From NCBI RefSeq assembly GCF_017487345.1, contig NZ_CP062006.1, positions 3,152,501 through 3,216,500 of the forward strand: a DNA stretch of 64,000 nt. The letters run 5' to 3'. Shown here piece by piece: positions 18,002 through 27,600 of the stretch. This stretch comes from Brevundimonas pondensis. GTDB taxonomy: Bacteria; Pseudomonadota; Alphaproteobacteria; Caulobacterales; Caulobacteraceae. Below the pieces are notes generated by a model. That model worked only from the letters and a program-made list of their open reading frames with translations, was not told the DNA's origin and did not search any database. Positions within the stretch are counted from its first letter, which is position 1. Every line of letters begins with the position of its first letter. The position numbers and the translations under genes were made by a program.

Positions 18002-19171
18002 ATGACCGCTCCCGCCGCGCCCTCCCCCGCCGTCGAGATCGTCGCCTCGCCTGCGACGGCGCTGGCCCACGCGCGTCGCGTGGTGGTCAAGATCGGCTCC
18101 TCCCTGCTGGTCGACGCCGCCACCCGTGCGGTCACCCGCGACTGGCTGGCCTCCTTGGCCCAGGACATCGCCAACCTGCGGACCCAGGGCCGCGAGGTCA
18201 TCGTCGTCTCCTCCGGCGCCGTGGCCCTGGGTCGCGGTCGGCTGAAGACCACGCCCGGTCGCCTTCAGGACAAGCAGGCCGCCGCCGCCGTCGGCCAGAC
18301 CCTGCTGATGCACGCCTGGGAAGAGGCCCTGGCCCCCCACGGCCTGATCACCGCCCAGGTCCTTTTGACCCGCGACGACACCGAACGTCGTCGCCGCTGG
18401 CTGAACGCCCGCGCCACGGTCGAGGCCCTGCTGGCCCACGGCGTCGTCCCCGTGGTCAACGAGAACGACACCGTCGCCACCGAGGAAATCCGCTACGGCG
18501 ACAACGACCGCCTGGCCGCCCGCGCCGCCCAGCTGGCCCGCGCCGACCTGCTGATCCTGCTGTCCGACGTGGACGGTCTCTACACCGCCGACCCGCGCCG
18601 CGATCCGAACGCCCGCCATCTGTGCCTGGTCGAGAGCCTCGGCCCCGACATCCTCGGCATGGCCAGCGGGGCCAATGCCGAGGCCGGGGTGGGCACCGGC
18701 GGCATGGCGACCAAGCTGGCCGCCGCCCAGATCGCCCGCTCGGCCGGTTGCGCCACCGTCATCGCCTCGGGCCTGACGCCGCATCCGCTCAAGGCCGTCG
18801 CCGACGGCGCCCGCGCCACCCTGATCACCGCCCCCGCCACGCCGCTGGCCGCCTGGAAGCAGTGGATCGCCGGCAGCATGGCGCCGGGCGGTTCTCTGAC
18901 GCTGGACGACGGCGCCGTACGCGCCCTGAAGTCGGGCAAGAGCCTGCTGCCCTCGGGCGTGATCGCGGTCAGCGGCGACTTCGAGAAGGGCGAGAGCCTG
19001 CGCCTGCTGGATACGACCGGCGCCGTGGTCGGCCTCGGCCTGGCCGCCTATCCCGCCGACGAGATCGCCCTGATCCGCGGCCGCCATTCCGACGAGATCG
19101 AGACCCTGCTGGGCTATCGCGGCCCCTCGGTCGTGATCCACCGCGACGACCTGGTGCTGGAAACCCGATGA
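18002..19171 (+). CDS. proB: Glutamate 5-kinase
   Basis: ProB phosphorylates glutamate, the first step to proline. The 389 aa protein has an amino-acid kinase domain ([44 protein letters not shown]) followed by a C-terminal PUA domain (about residues 295-380). No Shine-Dalgarno precedes the ATG, and the nearest promoter-like sequence ends only 8 nt upstream, so the message may be leaderless. It overlaps proA by 4 nt (ATGA). Confidence 0.95.
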   Translation: MTAPAAPSPAVEIVASPATALAHARRVVVKIGSSLLVDAATRAVTRDWLASLAQDIANLRTQGREVIVVSSGAVALGRGRLKTTPGRLQDKQAAAAVGQTLLMHAWEEALAPHGLITAQVLLTRDDTERRRRWLNARATVEALLAHGVVPVVNENDTVATEEIRYGDNDRLAARAAQLARADLLILLSDVDGLYTADPRRDPNARHLCLVESLGPDILGMASGANAEAGVGTGGMATKLAAAQIARSAGCATVIASGLTPHPLKAVADGARATLITAPATPLAAWKQWIAGSMAPGGSLTLDDGAVRALKSGKSLLPSGVIAVSGDFEKGESLRLLDTTGAVVGLGLAAYPADEIALIRGRHSDEIETLLGYRGPSVVIHRDDLVLETR

Positions 19172-20442
19172 CCGACGTAGCTGCCCCCATTCAAGACCTG
19201 ATGCTCGACATGGGTCGCCACGCCCGCGCCGCCGCCGACGCCCTTCGCGCCACCACGCCGGAGACCCGCACCGAGGCCCTGACCCGTCTGGCGAGCGGCC
19301 TGCGCGCCGCCGAAGCCGAGATCCTGGCCGCCAACGCCCGCGACATTGAAAACGCTCGGTCCTCGGGACTGTCCGAAGCCCTGATCGACCGCCTGGCCCT
19401 GACCCCCGCCCGCGTCGAGGGCATGGCCGTCGCCGTCGAGACCATCGCCGCCCAGCCCGATCCGGTCGGCGCCGAAATGGCCCGCTGGACCCCCGCCAAT
19501 GGTCTGGACATCGCCCGCGTCCGCACCCCCATCGGCGTGCTGGGCGTCATCTTTGAGAGCCGCCCCAACGTCACCGCCGACGCCGCCGCCCTCTGTCTGC
19601 GCTCGGGCAACGCCGCCATCCTGCGCTGCGGTTCGGACTGCCTGGAATCCTCGCGCGCCATCGCCGCCGTGGTGAGCCGCGCCGTCACCGAGGCCGGTCT
19701 GCCCGCCGACGCGATCCAGTTGGTCCCCGTCCCTGATCGCGAAGCCGTGGGCGCCATCCTGTCGGGGCTTGAAGGGACCATCGACCTGATCATCCCGCGC
19801 GGCGGCAAGAGCCTGGTCGCCCGCGTTCAAGCCGAAGCGAAAGCCCCTGTGCTGGGTCATCTCGAGGGGCTGTGCCACACCTATCTCGACGCCGCCGCCG
19901 ATCTCGACGTCGCCCGCCGCGTCGCCGTCAACGCCAAGATGCGCCGCGTTTCGGTCTGCGGCGCCACCGAGACCCTGCTGGTCGATCGCGCCGCCGCCGG
20001 GCGCCTGCTGCCCGCTGTCGCCGCTGACCTCATCAACGCCGGCTGCGAACTGCGCGGCGACGCCGAAACCCGCGCCCTGGTCCCCGAAGCCGCCGAGGCG
20101 ACCGAGGCCGACTGGACCACCGAATACCTGGCCCCCGTCCTGTCTGTGCGGGTCGTGGACGGGGTGGACGGCGCCGTGGAGCACATCCGGGCTTACGGCT
20201 CGGGCCACACCGAGGCCATCATCACCACCGACGCCGAGGCCGCCGAGCGCTTCGCCAACGGCGTCGATAGCGCCATCGTCCTGATCAACGCCTCGACCCA
20301 GTTCGCCGACGGCGGCGAGTTCGGCTTCGGTGGCGAGATCGGCATCTCGACCTCGAAACTGCATGCGCGCGGCCCCGTCGGGGCCGAACAACTGACCACC
20401 TACAAATACGTCGTGCGTGGCCAGGGCCAGACCCGGCCCTGA
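19168..20442 (+). CDS. proA: Glutamate-5-semialdehyde dehydrogenase (gamma-glutamyl phosphate reductase)
   Basis: ProA reduces the ProB product to the semialdehyde that cyclises toward proline. It is 424 aa, in the aldehyde-dehydrogenase superfamily, with the catalytic cysteine in [11 protein letters not shown] and the conserved [15 protein letters not shown] near the C terminus. The start is the ATG overlapping the proB stop; a longer frame upstream is a shadow of proB. The downstream GGCTCGGCG/CGCCGGAGCC hairpin (about 20447-20473) lacks a T-run. Confidence 0.96.
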   Translation: MTDVAAPIQDLMLDMGRHARAAADALRATTPETRTEALTRLASGLRAAEAEILAANARDIENARSSGLSEALIDRLALTPARVEGMAVAVETIAAQPDPVGAEMARWTPANGLDIARVRTPIGVLGVIFESRPNVTADAAALCLRSGNAAILRCGSDCLESSRAIAAVVSRAVTEAGLPADAIQLVPVPDREAVGAILSGLEGTIDLIIPRGGKSLVARVQAEAKAPVLGHLEGLCHTYLDAAADLDVARRVAVNAKMRRVSVCGATETLLVDRAAAGRLLPAVAADLINAGCELRGDAETRALVPEAAEATEADWTTEYLAPVLSVRVVDGVDGAVEHIRAYGSGHTEAIITTDAEAAERFANGVDSAIVLINASTQFADGGEFGFGGEIGISTSKLHARGPVGAEQLTTYKYVVRGQGQTRP

Positions 20443-20541
20443 TCCGGCTCGGCGCAGAAAACGCCGGAGCCCAAGCCCCGACCTTCCCCAATTCCACCCA
20501 TCGGCCTCAAGTAGCGCGAAGCGCGATAGGCCCAAGAAAGA

Positions 20542-20575
20542 TGCTTATGCGCCCCCTTCGGGGAGCGCATAAGCA
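20542..20575 (-). terminator. Terminator hairpin formed by the last codons of gcd
   Basis: On the minus strand TGCTTATGCG pairs with CGCATAAGCA, extended inward by CCCC/GGGG around a GAA loop, and is followed by TCTTTCTT. The stem contains the final eight codons and the stop of gcd, so the coding end doubles as the terminator. Confidence 0.7.
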
Positions 20576-22980
20576 ATCACGTAGTCGCCCTCCGGCGTCT
20601 CCATGAAGTGATGCCCGCCGGCCATGATGACCAGGTACTGACGGCCGTTCTGCTCATAGATCATCGGATTGGCCTGACCGCCCGCGGGCAGGACGTCGGA
20701 CCACACCGTCTTGCCCGTCTCGATGTCGATGGCGCGGATCAGGTCGTCAGTCGCGGCGGCGATGAAGATCAATCCGCCCGCCGTCACGGCCGAGCCGCCG
20801 TTGTTCGGCGTGCCAATCTCGATAGGCAGCATGGAGGGAATGCCGAACGGCCCATTCTTCCTCGCCGTGCCGAACGGCCGGTCCCACAGGGTGCGGCCGG
20901 TCTTCAGGTCGATGGTCCGGATGCCGCCATAGGGGGGCTGCTTGCACAGCAGGCCCGTGGCCTTGACCCGCCAGCCGGCGTTGACGTCGATGGCGTAGGG
21001 CACGCCCGCCTGGGGATCGCCCGCCCCCTCGGCCTTCGACTTCGACAGGTTGCCGCCGCGGTTGGCCGCCTCCTTCTCACGTTCGATGTAGCGGGGATCG
21101 TCGCGCGAGAACCAGCCCAGACGATCGGCCTCGGCGCGCGGCACCAGCCGGTTATGGTTGGGCATGTCGTTGTAGTTGGCCACGATCACGCCGCGCGCCG
21201 GATCAACCGCCACCCCGCCCCAGTCCGAGCCGCCGTTGTAGCCCGGATACTGGATCCAGTGCCGGTCCGAAGTCGGCGGCGTGAAGTAGCCCTCATAGGC
21301 CGCCTGACGGAACTGGATGCGGCAGAACATCTGATCGATCGGCGACATGCCCCACATGTCGCGCTCGGTCAGGTCCGCCTTCCGCAGCGTGTGGAACAGG
21401 GAGAAGGGCTGGGTCGGGCTGCGTTGCGACGGCTCCACCCCACCCTGGGGCACGCGACGCTCCTCGACCTTGTGCAGCGGCTGACCGGTGCGCCGATCAA
21501 GGACATAAAGGTCGCCCTGCTTGGACGGCAGGATCACCGCCGGCACGCCGCCGGGCATGTCCACCAGGGTCGCCTGCGAGCCCAGATCATAGTCCCAGAC
21601 ATCTTTTCGTACCGTCTGGAAATGCCAGCGCGGCTTGCCCGTCGTCACATCCAGCGCCACCAGAGAGGTCGAGTACTCGTTCTCGGCCGGGCGACGCAGG
21701 CCCGAGTAATAGTCCGCCGCCGAGTTGCCCATCGGCAGGAAGACCAGACCCAAGGCCTCGTCCGCCGTCGCCGTGGTCCACATGTTCGGCGTGCCCGGCG
21801 TATAGGTCTGCCCCTCCGGCGGCAGGGTGGTGATGTCCGGTCGCATCATGTCCCAGGCGAAGCGCAGCTGGCCCGTCACCGCATCAAAGCCCTGGATGAC
21901 GCCGGACGCGTTCCAGCGCTTCTGCCCGTCCAGAACCTGATGTCCCGTCACCACCACGCCGCGCACGATGACCGGGGCCGAGGTGATGGAGACCATGCCC
22001 GGATAGGGGTCGCCCATGCCGGTCTTGATGCTGACCGCGCCATTGGTCCCGAACCCGGCGCACGGCGCGCCCGTGCGGGCGTCCACCGCCACCAGCCGCC
22101 CATCCAGCGTGCCCTCGATGATACGCGCGGCGCAGGGCTGGGCCGCATCGACGTTGGGTTGGGCGTAATAGGTCACGCCCCGGCAGGCGGCGGTATAGGG
22201 GATCTGATCGTCGGCGACCTGGGGATCATAGGTCCACTTCTGCTTTCCGGTCGTCGCATCCAGGGCGAACAGCCGATTGCGAGCCGAGCACAGATAGAGG
22301 GTGTCGCCGATCTTCAGCGGCGTGGTTTCCGCCCCGAACCGCTCCTCCGGCAGGTCGCCGGTGCGGAAGGTCCAGGCGCGCTGCAAGCCCTTCACATTGT
22401 CCTTGGTGATCTGGTTCAGCGGAGAATAGCGCTGGGCGCTGTCAGCCCCGCCATAGGCCGGCCAGTCGGCGCCCGTCTTGATCAGGGCTGGATCACCGAT
22501 CCCGCCCTGCCCCGCCGCCGGCACCGGGCTGTCTACCCGCGCCTTGTTGGCCTGAGCCACCACGACGCCGGAGATCAGACCCAGGACGACGATCAGACCT
22601 ATCCCACCGAACGCCAGCTTGCCGCCTCCGCCTTCGCGCTTCAGCGCAGGGAAGGACAGGACAACGAGGATCAACAGCACCAGGGGCGCGATCACGCGCG
22701 GGACCAGGGCCCAACCGTTCAGCCCGACCTCCCACAAGGCCCAGATGACTGTGCCGATGAAGATGAGGATGTAGAGCCAGGCTCCGGTCGCCTTCAGCAG
22801 GGCCAACAGCCCCCCGGACAGGATCATCATCAGACCGACGATCAGATAATAGGGCGAACCGCCCAGCATGATCAGCTGCCCGCCGCCGATGGTCAGCGTC
22901 AGGCCGATCAGGGCGATGATCACCCCGAGCAATCGCACCAGGACGCTTCCGAATCCGCGCCCGCGTTCAATGGAGGACAT
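20545..22980 (-). CDS. gcd: Membrane-bound PQQ-dependent glucose dehydrogenase
   Basis: This 811 aa quinoprotein oxidises glucose or other aldoses to the lactone in the periplasm and passes electrons to ubiquinone. The N-terminal 150 residues hold about five membrane helices (starting VLVRLLGVIIALIG), followed by the eight-bladed PQQ beta-propeller with tryptophan-docking repeats (for example GVPAVILPSKQGDLYVLDRRTGQ). No pqq genes lie in this window, so PQQ must be made elsewhere or taken up. Monocistronic on the minus strand, divergent from gltD. Confidence 0.95.
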   Translation of the reverse strand: MSSIERGRGFGSVLVRLLGVIIALIGLTLTIGGGQLIMLGGSPYYLIVGLMMILSGGLLALLKATGAWLYILIFIGTVIWALWEVGLNGWALVPRVIAPLVLLILVVLSFPALKREGGGGKLAFGGIGLIVVLGLISGVVVAQANKARVDSPVPAAGQGGIGDPALIKTGADWPAYGGADSAQRYSPLNQITKDNVKGLQRAWTFRTGDLPEERFGAETTPLKIGDTLYLCSARNRLFALDATTGKQKWTYDPQVADDQIPYTAACRGVTYYAQPNVDAAQPCAARIIEGTLDGRLVAVDARTGAPCAGFGTNGAVSIKTGMGDPYPGMVSITSAPVIVRGVVVTGHQVLDGQKRWNASGVIQGFDAVTGQLRFAWDMMRPDITTLPPEGQTYTPGTPNMWTTATADEALGLVFLPMGNSAADYYSGLRRPAENEYSTSLVALDVTTGKPRWHFQTVRKDVWDYDLGSQATLVDMPGGVPAVILPSKQGDLYVLDRRTGQPLHKVEERRVPQGGVEPSQRSPTQPFSLFHTLRKADLTERDMWGMSPIDQMFCRIQFRQAAYEGYFTPPTSDRHWIQYPGYNGGSDWGGVAVDPARGVIVANYNDMPNHNRLVPRAEADRLGWFSRDDPRYIEREKEAANRGGNLSKSKAEGAGDPQAGVPYAIDVNAGWRVKATGLLCKQPPYGGIRTIDLKTGRTLWDRPFGTARKNGPFGIPSMLPIEIGTPNNGGSAVTAGGLIFIAAATDDLIRAIDIETGKTVWSDVLPAGGQANPMIYEQNGRQYLVIMAGGHHFMETPEGDYVIAYALPEGGA

Positions 22981-23243
22981 GCCGTACGACTCCCGGGGTT
23001 CAGCTTGGCCTTGCCTGAACCCCTCGAAAGCCGGGCCGTTCCAGAAAACGGCAGAAAAACGGCAGACAAGGTCAGGATCGCCCCGAAACCCTTGCTAAAA
23101 AATGCTGCATCGCAAACCATTGCGAGAAAACACATTGCATAAATTTGAAAAAATATCGGTAAATTTTACCCTTCAACATGATTGATGCGACCAAGTGAGG
23201 AAAAATATTTGCTCTTTTGGTGCGGACTTTGCTTAATGAGCAA
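22981..23243. promoter_or_regulatory. AT-rich divergent control region between gcd and gltDB
   Basis: This is one of the most AT-rich stretches in the window (about 23085-23245). It contains two inverted repeats: GGTAAA-T-TTTACC (23158-23170) and TTTGCT-TAATG-AGCAAA (23228-23244), the second ending on the likely gltD start. TTGCAT (23135-23140) could be a -35. It probably controls nitrogen-dependent expression of glutamate synthase, but the regulator is not evident. Confidence 0.5.
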
Positions 23244-24677
23244 ATGCAAAAAGGTGGCCGTTCCAACCCTGGTGGTTTTCTGATTGAGCAGCGTCGGCTG
23301 GAGAAACAGCCCGCTGAGCTGCGCGTACGCGCCTTCACGGAGATCACGCTCAAACCGACCGCCGCCAGCGGGACGGTCCAGGCGTCGCGCTGCACCGACT
23401 GCGGCGTGCCCTTCTGCCAGAACGCCTGCCCGCTTCAGAACAACATCCCCGACTGGCTGGCCCTGTCGGCGGACGGCGACCTGCGCGAGGCCTGGCGCGT
23501 CGCCTCGGCCACCTCGACCATGCCGGAAATCTGCGGCCGCATCTGTCCGCAGGACCGCCTGTGCGAGGGCGCCTGCACCCTGCAGCAGTCCGGCTGGGAC
23601 GGCGTGACCATCGGCTCGGTCGAGGCCTGGATCGCCGACGCCGCCTTCGACAACGGCTGGGTCGAGCCCATCCGCCCCCTGGTCGAGCGCGGCCAGAGCG
23701 TGGCTGTCGTCGGCTCCGGCCCCGCCGGCCTAGCCGCCGCCGATCGCCTTCGCAGTGACGGCTATCAGGTCACGATCTATGACCGCCACGACCGCGCCGG
23801 CGGCCTGCTGACCTACGGCATCCCCGGCTTCAAGCTGGAGAAGCGCATCGTCCAGCGCCGCATCGACCGCCTGATCGAGGGCAGGGTCCAGTTCGTGCTG
23901 AACACCAACGTCGGCGTCGACGTCTCGATGGACGAGTTGCGGTCGCGCCATGACGCCGTCCTGCTGGCCATGGGCGTCTATCAGGCCCGCACCCTGAGCG
24001 TGCCCGGTCGCGGCCCGAACGACACCGTCGCCGCCCTCGACTTCCTGATCGCCCAGAACCGCGTCGATTGCGGCGACGCCCCCGTGGCTGACGCCCCCCA
24101 CGCGGCCGGTCGCGACGTCGTCGTGGTCGGCGGCGGCGACACGGCCATGGACTGCGTCCGCACCGCCGTCCGTCAGGGGGCGAACAGCGTCGTCTGCCTC
24201 TATCGCCGCGACCGCGACAACATGCCGGGCTCGGCCCGCGAGGTGCAGAACGCCGAGGAGGAAGGCGTCCGCTTCGAATGGCTGGGCGCGCCCAAGGCTC
24301 TGATGTCCAAGGGCGAGGCCGTGACCGCCGTCCGCGCCCAGCGCATGGCCCTGACCGAAGCCTCCGCAGGCGGGCGCCGCGACATCGCGCCTGTGCCCGG
24401 TTCGGACTTCGACCTGCCCGCCGACCTGGTGATCGAGGCCCTCGGCTTCGAGCCGGAGGCCTTCGCCGAGCAGCTCGACGCCAACCTCGGCCTGACCAGG
24501 TGGAACACCCTGCAGGTGGCGCGCGGCGGTTTCGCCACCACCCTGCCCGGCGTGTTCGCCGCCGGGGACGCCGTGCGCGGCGCCTCCCTCGTTGTCTGGG
24601 CCGTGCGCGACGGCCAGGACGCCGCGGCCGAAATCGACCGCTACCTGCGCGCGCGTACCGAGGAAGCCGCGGCATGA
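23244..24677 (+). CDS. gltD: Glutamate synthase (NADPH) small subunit
   Basis: GltD is the FAD/NADPH subunit that feeds electrons to GltB. The N-terminal double 4Fe-4S domain is visible (CTDCGVPFCQNACPLQNN, then CGRICPQDRLCEGAC), followed by FAD (VVGSGPAGLAAADRL) and NADPH (VVVGGGDTAMDC) Rossmann motifs. Length is 477 aa from ATG 23244. Alternative TTG 23217 or GTG 23220 starts would add 8-9 residues that lie in the AT-rich control region. It overlaps gltB by 4 nt. Confidence 0.94.
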   Translation: MQKGGRSNPGGFLIEQRRLEKQPAELRVRAFTEITLKPTAASGTVQASRCTDCGVPFCQNACPLQNNIPDWLALSADGDLREAWRVASATSTMPEICGRICPQDRLCEGACTLQQSGWDGVTIGSVEAWIADAAFDNGWVEPIRPLVERGQSVAVVGSGPAGLAAADRLRSDGYQVTIYDRHDRAGGLLTYGIPGFKLEKRIVQRRIDRLIEGRVQFVLNTNVGVDVSMDELRSRHDAVLLAMGVYQARTLSVPGRGPNDTVAALDFLIAQNRVDCGDAPVADAPHAAGRDVVVVGGGDTAMDCVRTAVRQGANSVVCLYRRDRDNMPGSAREVQNAEEEGVRFEWLGAPKALMSKGEAVTAVRAQRMALTEASAGGRRDIAPVPGSDFDLPADLVIEALGFEPEAFAEQLDANLGLTRWNTLQVARGGFATTLPGVFAAGDAVRGASLVVWAVRDGQDAAAEIDRYLRARTEEAAA

Positions 24678-27600
24678 CCGACGCATCGCAACAGAACTGG
24701 CTGGCCCAGTACGAAGAGAACCGCGCCCGCCTGATCGAGGGCGGCGCCTATGACCCGTCGTCGGAGCGCGACGCCTGCGGCGTGGGCCTGGTCTGCGCCA
24801 TCGACGGCAAGCCGCGTCGCGAGATCGTCGAGATGGCCATCAAGTCGCTGAAGGCCGTGGCCCACCGCGGCGCGGTCGACGCCGACGGCCTGTCCGGCGA
24901 CGGCGCCGGCGTCATGATCGAACTGCCCCAGGCCTTCTTCGCGGCCCAGGTGCGCGCCGTCGGCCAGACCCTGCGCCCCGGCCCCATCGCCGTGGGTCAG
25001 GTCTTCCTGCCGCGCACCGACCTGGGCGCCCAGGACCACGCCCGCGCCATCGTCGAGGCCGAAGCCATCCGCTCGGGCTTCTATATCTACGGCTGGCGTC
25101 AGACGCCGATGGACCTGTCCGTCGTCGGCGTCCGCGCCGACGCCACCCGGCCCGAGATCGAGCAGATCATGCTGGCCGCCCCCGAAGGCATGGAGATCGA
25201 GGAGTTGGAGCGCGAGCTCTTCCTGTGTCGCCGCCGCATCGAAAAGGCGGTGCAGGCGTCGGGCCTGAACGGCTTCTACCTCTGCTCCCTGTCGGCCCGC
25301 TCCATCGTCTACAAGGGCATGGTCCGCGCCGAACTGCTGGGTCAGCTGTATCACGACCTGAACGACCCCACGGTCGAGGCCGGTTACGCCGTCTTCCACC
25401 AGCGCTACTCGACCAACACCTTCCCCGAATGGAAGCTGGCCCAGCCCTTCCGCATGCTGGCCCACAACGGCGAAATCAACACGCTTCAGGGCAACCTGAA
25501 CTGGATGCGCGCCCACGAGATCCGCATGGCCGCCTCGGCCTTCGGCGACCGCGATCAGGAGGTCAAGCCGGTGGTCCAGCCGGGCGGCTCGGACTCGGCG
25601 GCCCTGGACAATGTCTTCGAGGTCCTGGTCCGCGCCGGGCGCCCTGCGCCCCTGGCCAAGGCCCTGCTGGTGCCCGAGGCCTGGTCCTCGGACGACGTGG
25701 TGATGAAGCCCGAGCACCGCGCCCTCTACGCCTACTGCAATGCAGTGATGGAGCCGTGGGACGGCCCCGCCGCCCTGTGCGCCGTCGACGGCCGTTGGGT
25801 CGTGGCGGGCAAGGACCGCAACGGCCTGCGCCCCCTGCGCGCCGTCGAAACCGTGGACGGCCTGCTGCTGGCCGGCTCCGAGGCCGGTCTGGTCCCCCTG
25901 CCCGAGGGCCGCATCAAGCGCCGCCTGCACATCGGTCCCGGCAAGCTGATCGCCGTCGATCTGAAGCATGGCCGCCTCTATGACGAGCACGAGGCCGTCG
26001 ATGCCCTGGCCGCCGCCCAGCCCTACTCCGACTGGCTGGAGAACATGGTCGATCTGGAGCCGATCATCGGCCCCGGACCCGAGCCCCGCGCCGCCGTCGG
26101 CGAGGCCCTGATCCGCCGCCAGATCGCCGCCGGTTTCAGCCGCGAAGACCTGGACCTGCTGCTGGACGCCCTGGTCCGCGACGGCAAGGAGGCGGTCGGC
26201 TCCATGGGCGACGACGCCCCGCCCGCCGTCCTGTCCAGCCTGCCGCGCCCTCTGGCCCACTACTTCCGCCAGAACTTCAGCCAGGTCACCAACCCGCCCA
26301 TCGACCCCCTGCGCGAAGCCGGGGCCATGAGCCTGAAGACCCGCTTCAAGAACCTCGGCAACATCCTGGCCCAGGACGAGGCCCAGACCGAGGTCTTCGT
26401 GCTGGACAGCCCGGTCCTGACCACCGGCATGTACCAGCGCCTGCTGGGCGTCGTCGCCGACGGCTCGACCACGGTGATCGACTGCACCTATCCGGTCCCC
26501 GCTGAAGGCGACCGCCCCGGCGCCGGCCTGCGTCAGGCGCTCGACCGCATCCGCGACGAGGCCGAGGCCGCCGCGCGCGACGGCGCCACCCTGATCGTCC
26601 TGACCGACGAGCAGGCCTCGGCAGAGCGTCTGGCCGCGCCGATGATCCTGGCCACCGCCGGGACGCACGGCCGCCTAATCGCCGCCGGCCTGCGCACCTA
26701 TTGCTCGCTGGTCGTGCGTTCGGCGGAGACTTTGGACCCGCACGCCTTCGCCGTTCTGGTCGGGGTCGGCGCCACCGCCGTCAATCCGTGGCTGGCGCAG
26801 GAACTGTTCCAGGAGCGTCTGGATCGCGGCGCCTATCCGGGCCTGACGCTTCACGACGCCTGCCTGAACTACAAGCACGGCATCGAAGCGGGCCTGCTCA
26901 AGGTGCTGGCGCGCAAGGGCATCAGCATCATCTCCGCCTACCGCGGCGGCTGCGAGTTCGAGGTCCTGGGCCTGTCGCGCGCCCTGGCCGCCGAGTTCTT
27001 CCCCGGCGCGCCCTCGCGCATCTCCGGCATCGGTCTGGCCGGTCTGGAGCAGGCGGCGCTCAAGCGTCACAGCGTCGCCTTCGGCGCGGCGGTCCCCTCC
27101 CCGTCGATGGGCGGTTTCTTCCGCATCCGTGCGGGCGGCGAGGCCCACGCCCACGACGCCAAGACCATCCACCTGTTGCAGGACGCGGTGAACCGCGGCG
27201 ACTTCAAGCGCTTCAAGCAATACTCCGCCGCCGTCCGCGAACAGCCGGACCTAGCCCTGCGCGACCTGCTGGACTTCAAGGACGGCCTGACCCCGGTGCA
27301 ACTGCACGAGGTCGAAAGCGTCTCGGACATCCGCCGCCGCTTCCTGTCGCAAGCCATGTCTTTGGGCGCCCTGTCGCCTGAGGCGCATGAGACCCTGAAC
27401 ATCGCCATGAACCGGATGGGCGCGCGCGCCGTCTCCGGCGAGGGCGGCGAGGACCCGGCTCGCTATGTGCCGCGTCCAAACGGCGACAACGCCAATTCGG
27501 CGGTCAAGCAAGTGGCCTCGGGCCGTTTCGGCGTCACCGCCGAATACCTGAACCAATGCCGCGAGATCGAGATCAAGGTGGCCCAGGGCGCCAAGCCCGG

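Noticed and set aside
20447..20473. Terminator after proA
   Set aside because: The stem is good but no T-run follows; only a weak hairpin can be claimed.
20608..23142. 844-aa plus-strand open frame opposite gcd
   Set aside because: Arg/His-rich shadow of gcd without a ribosome binding site.
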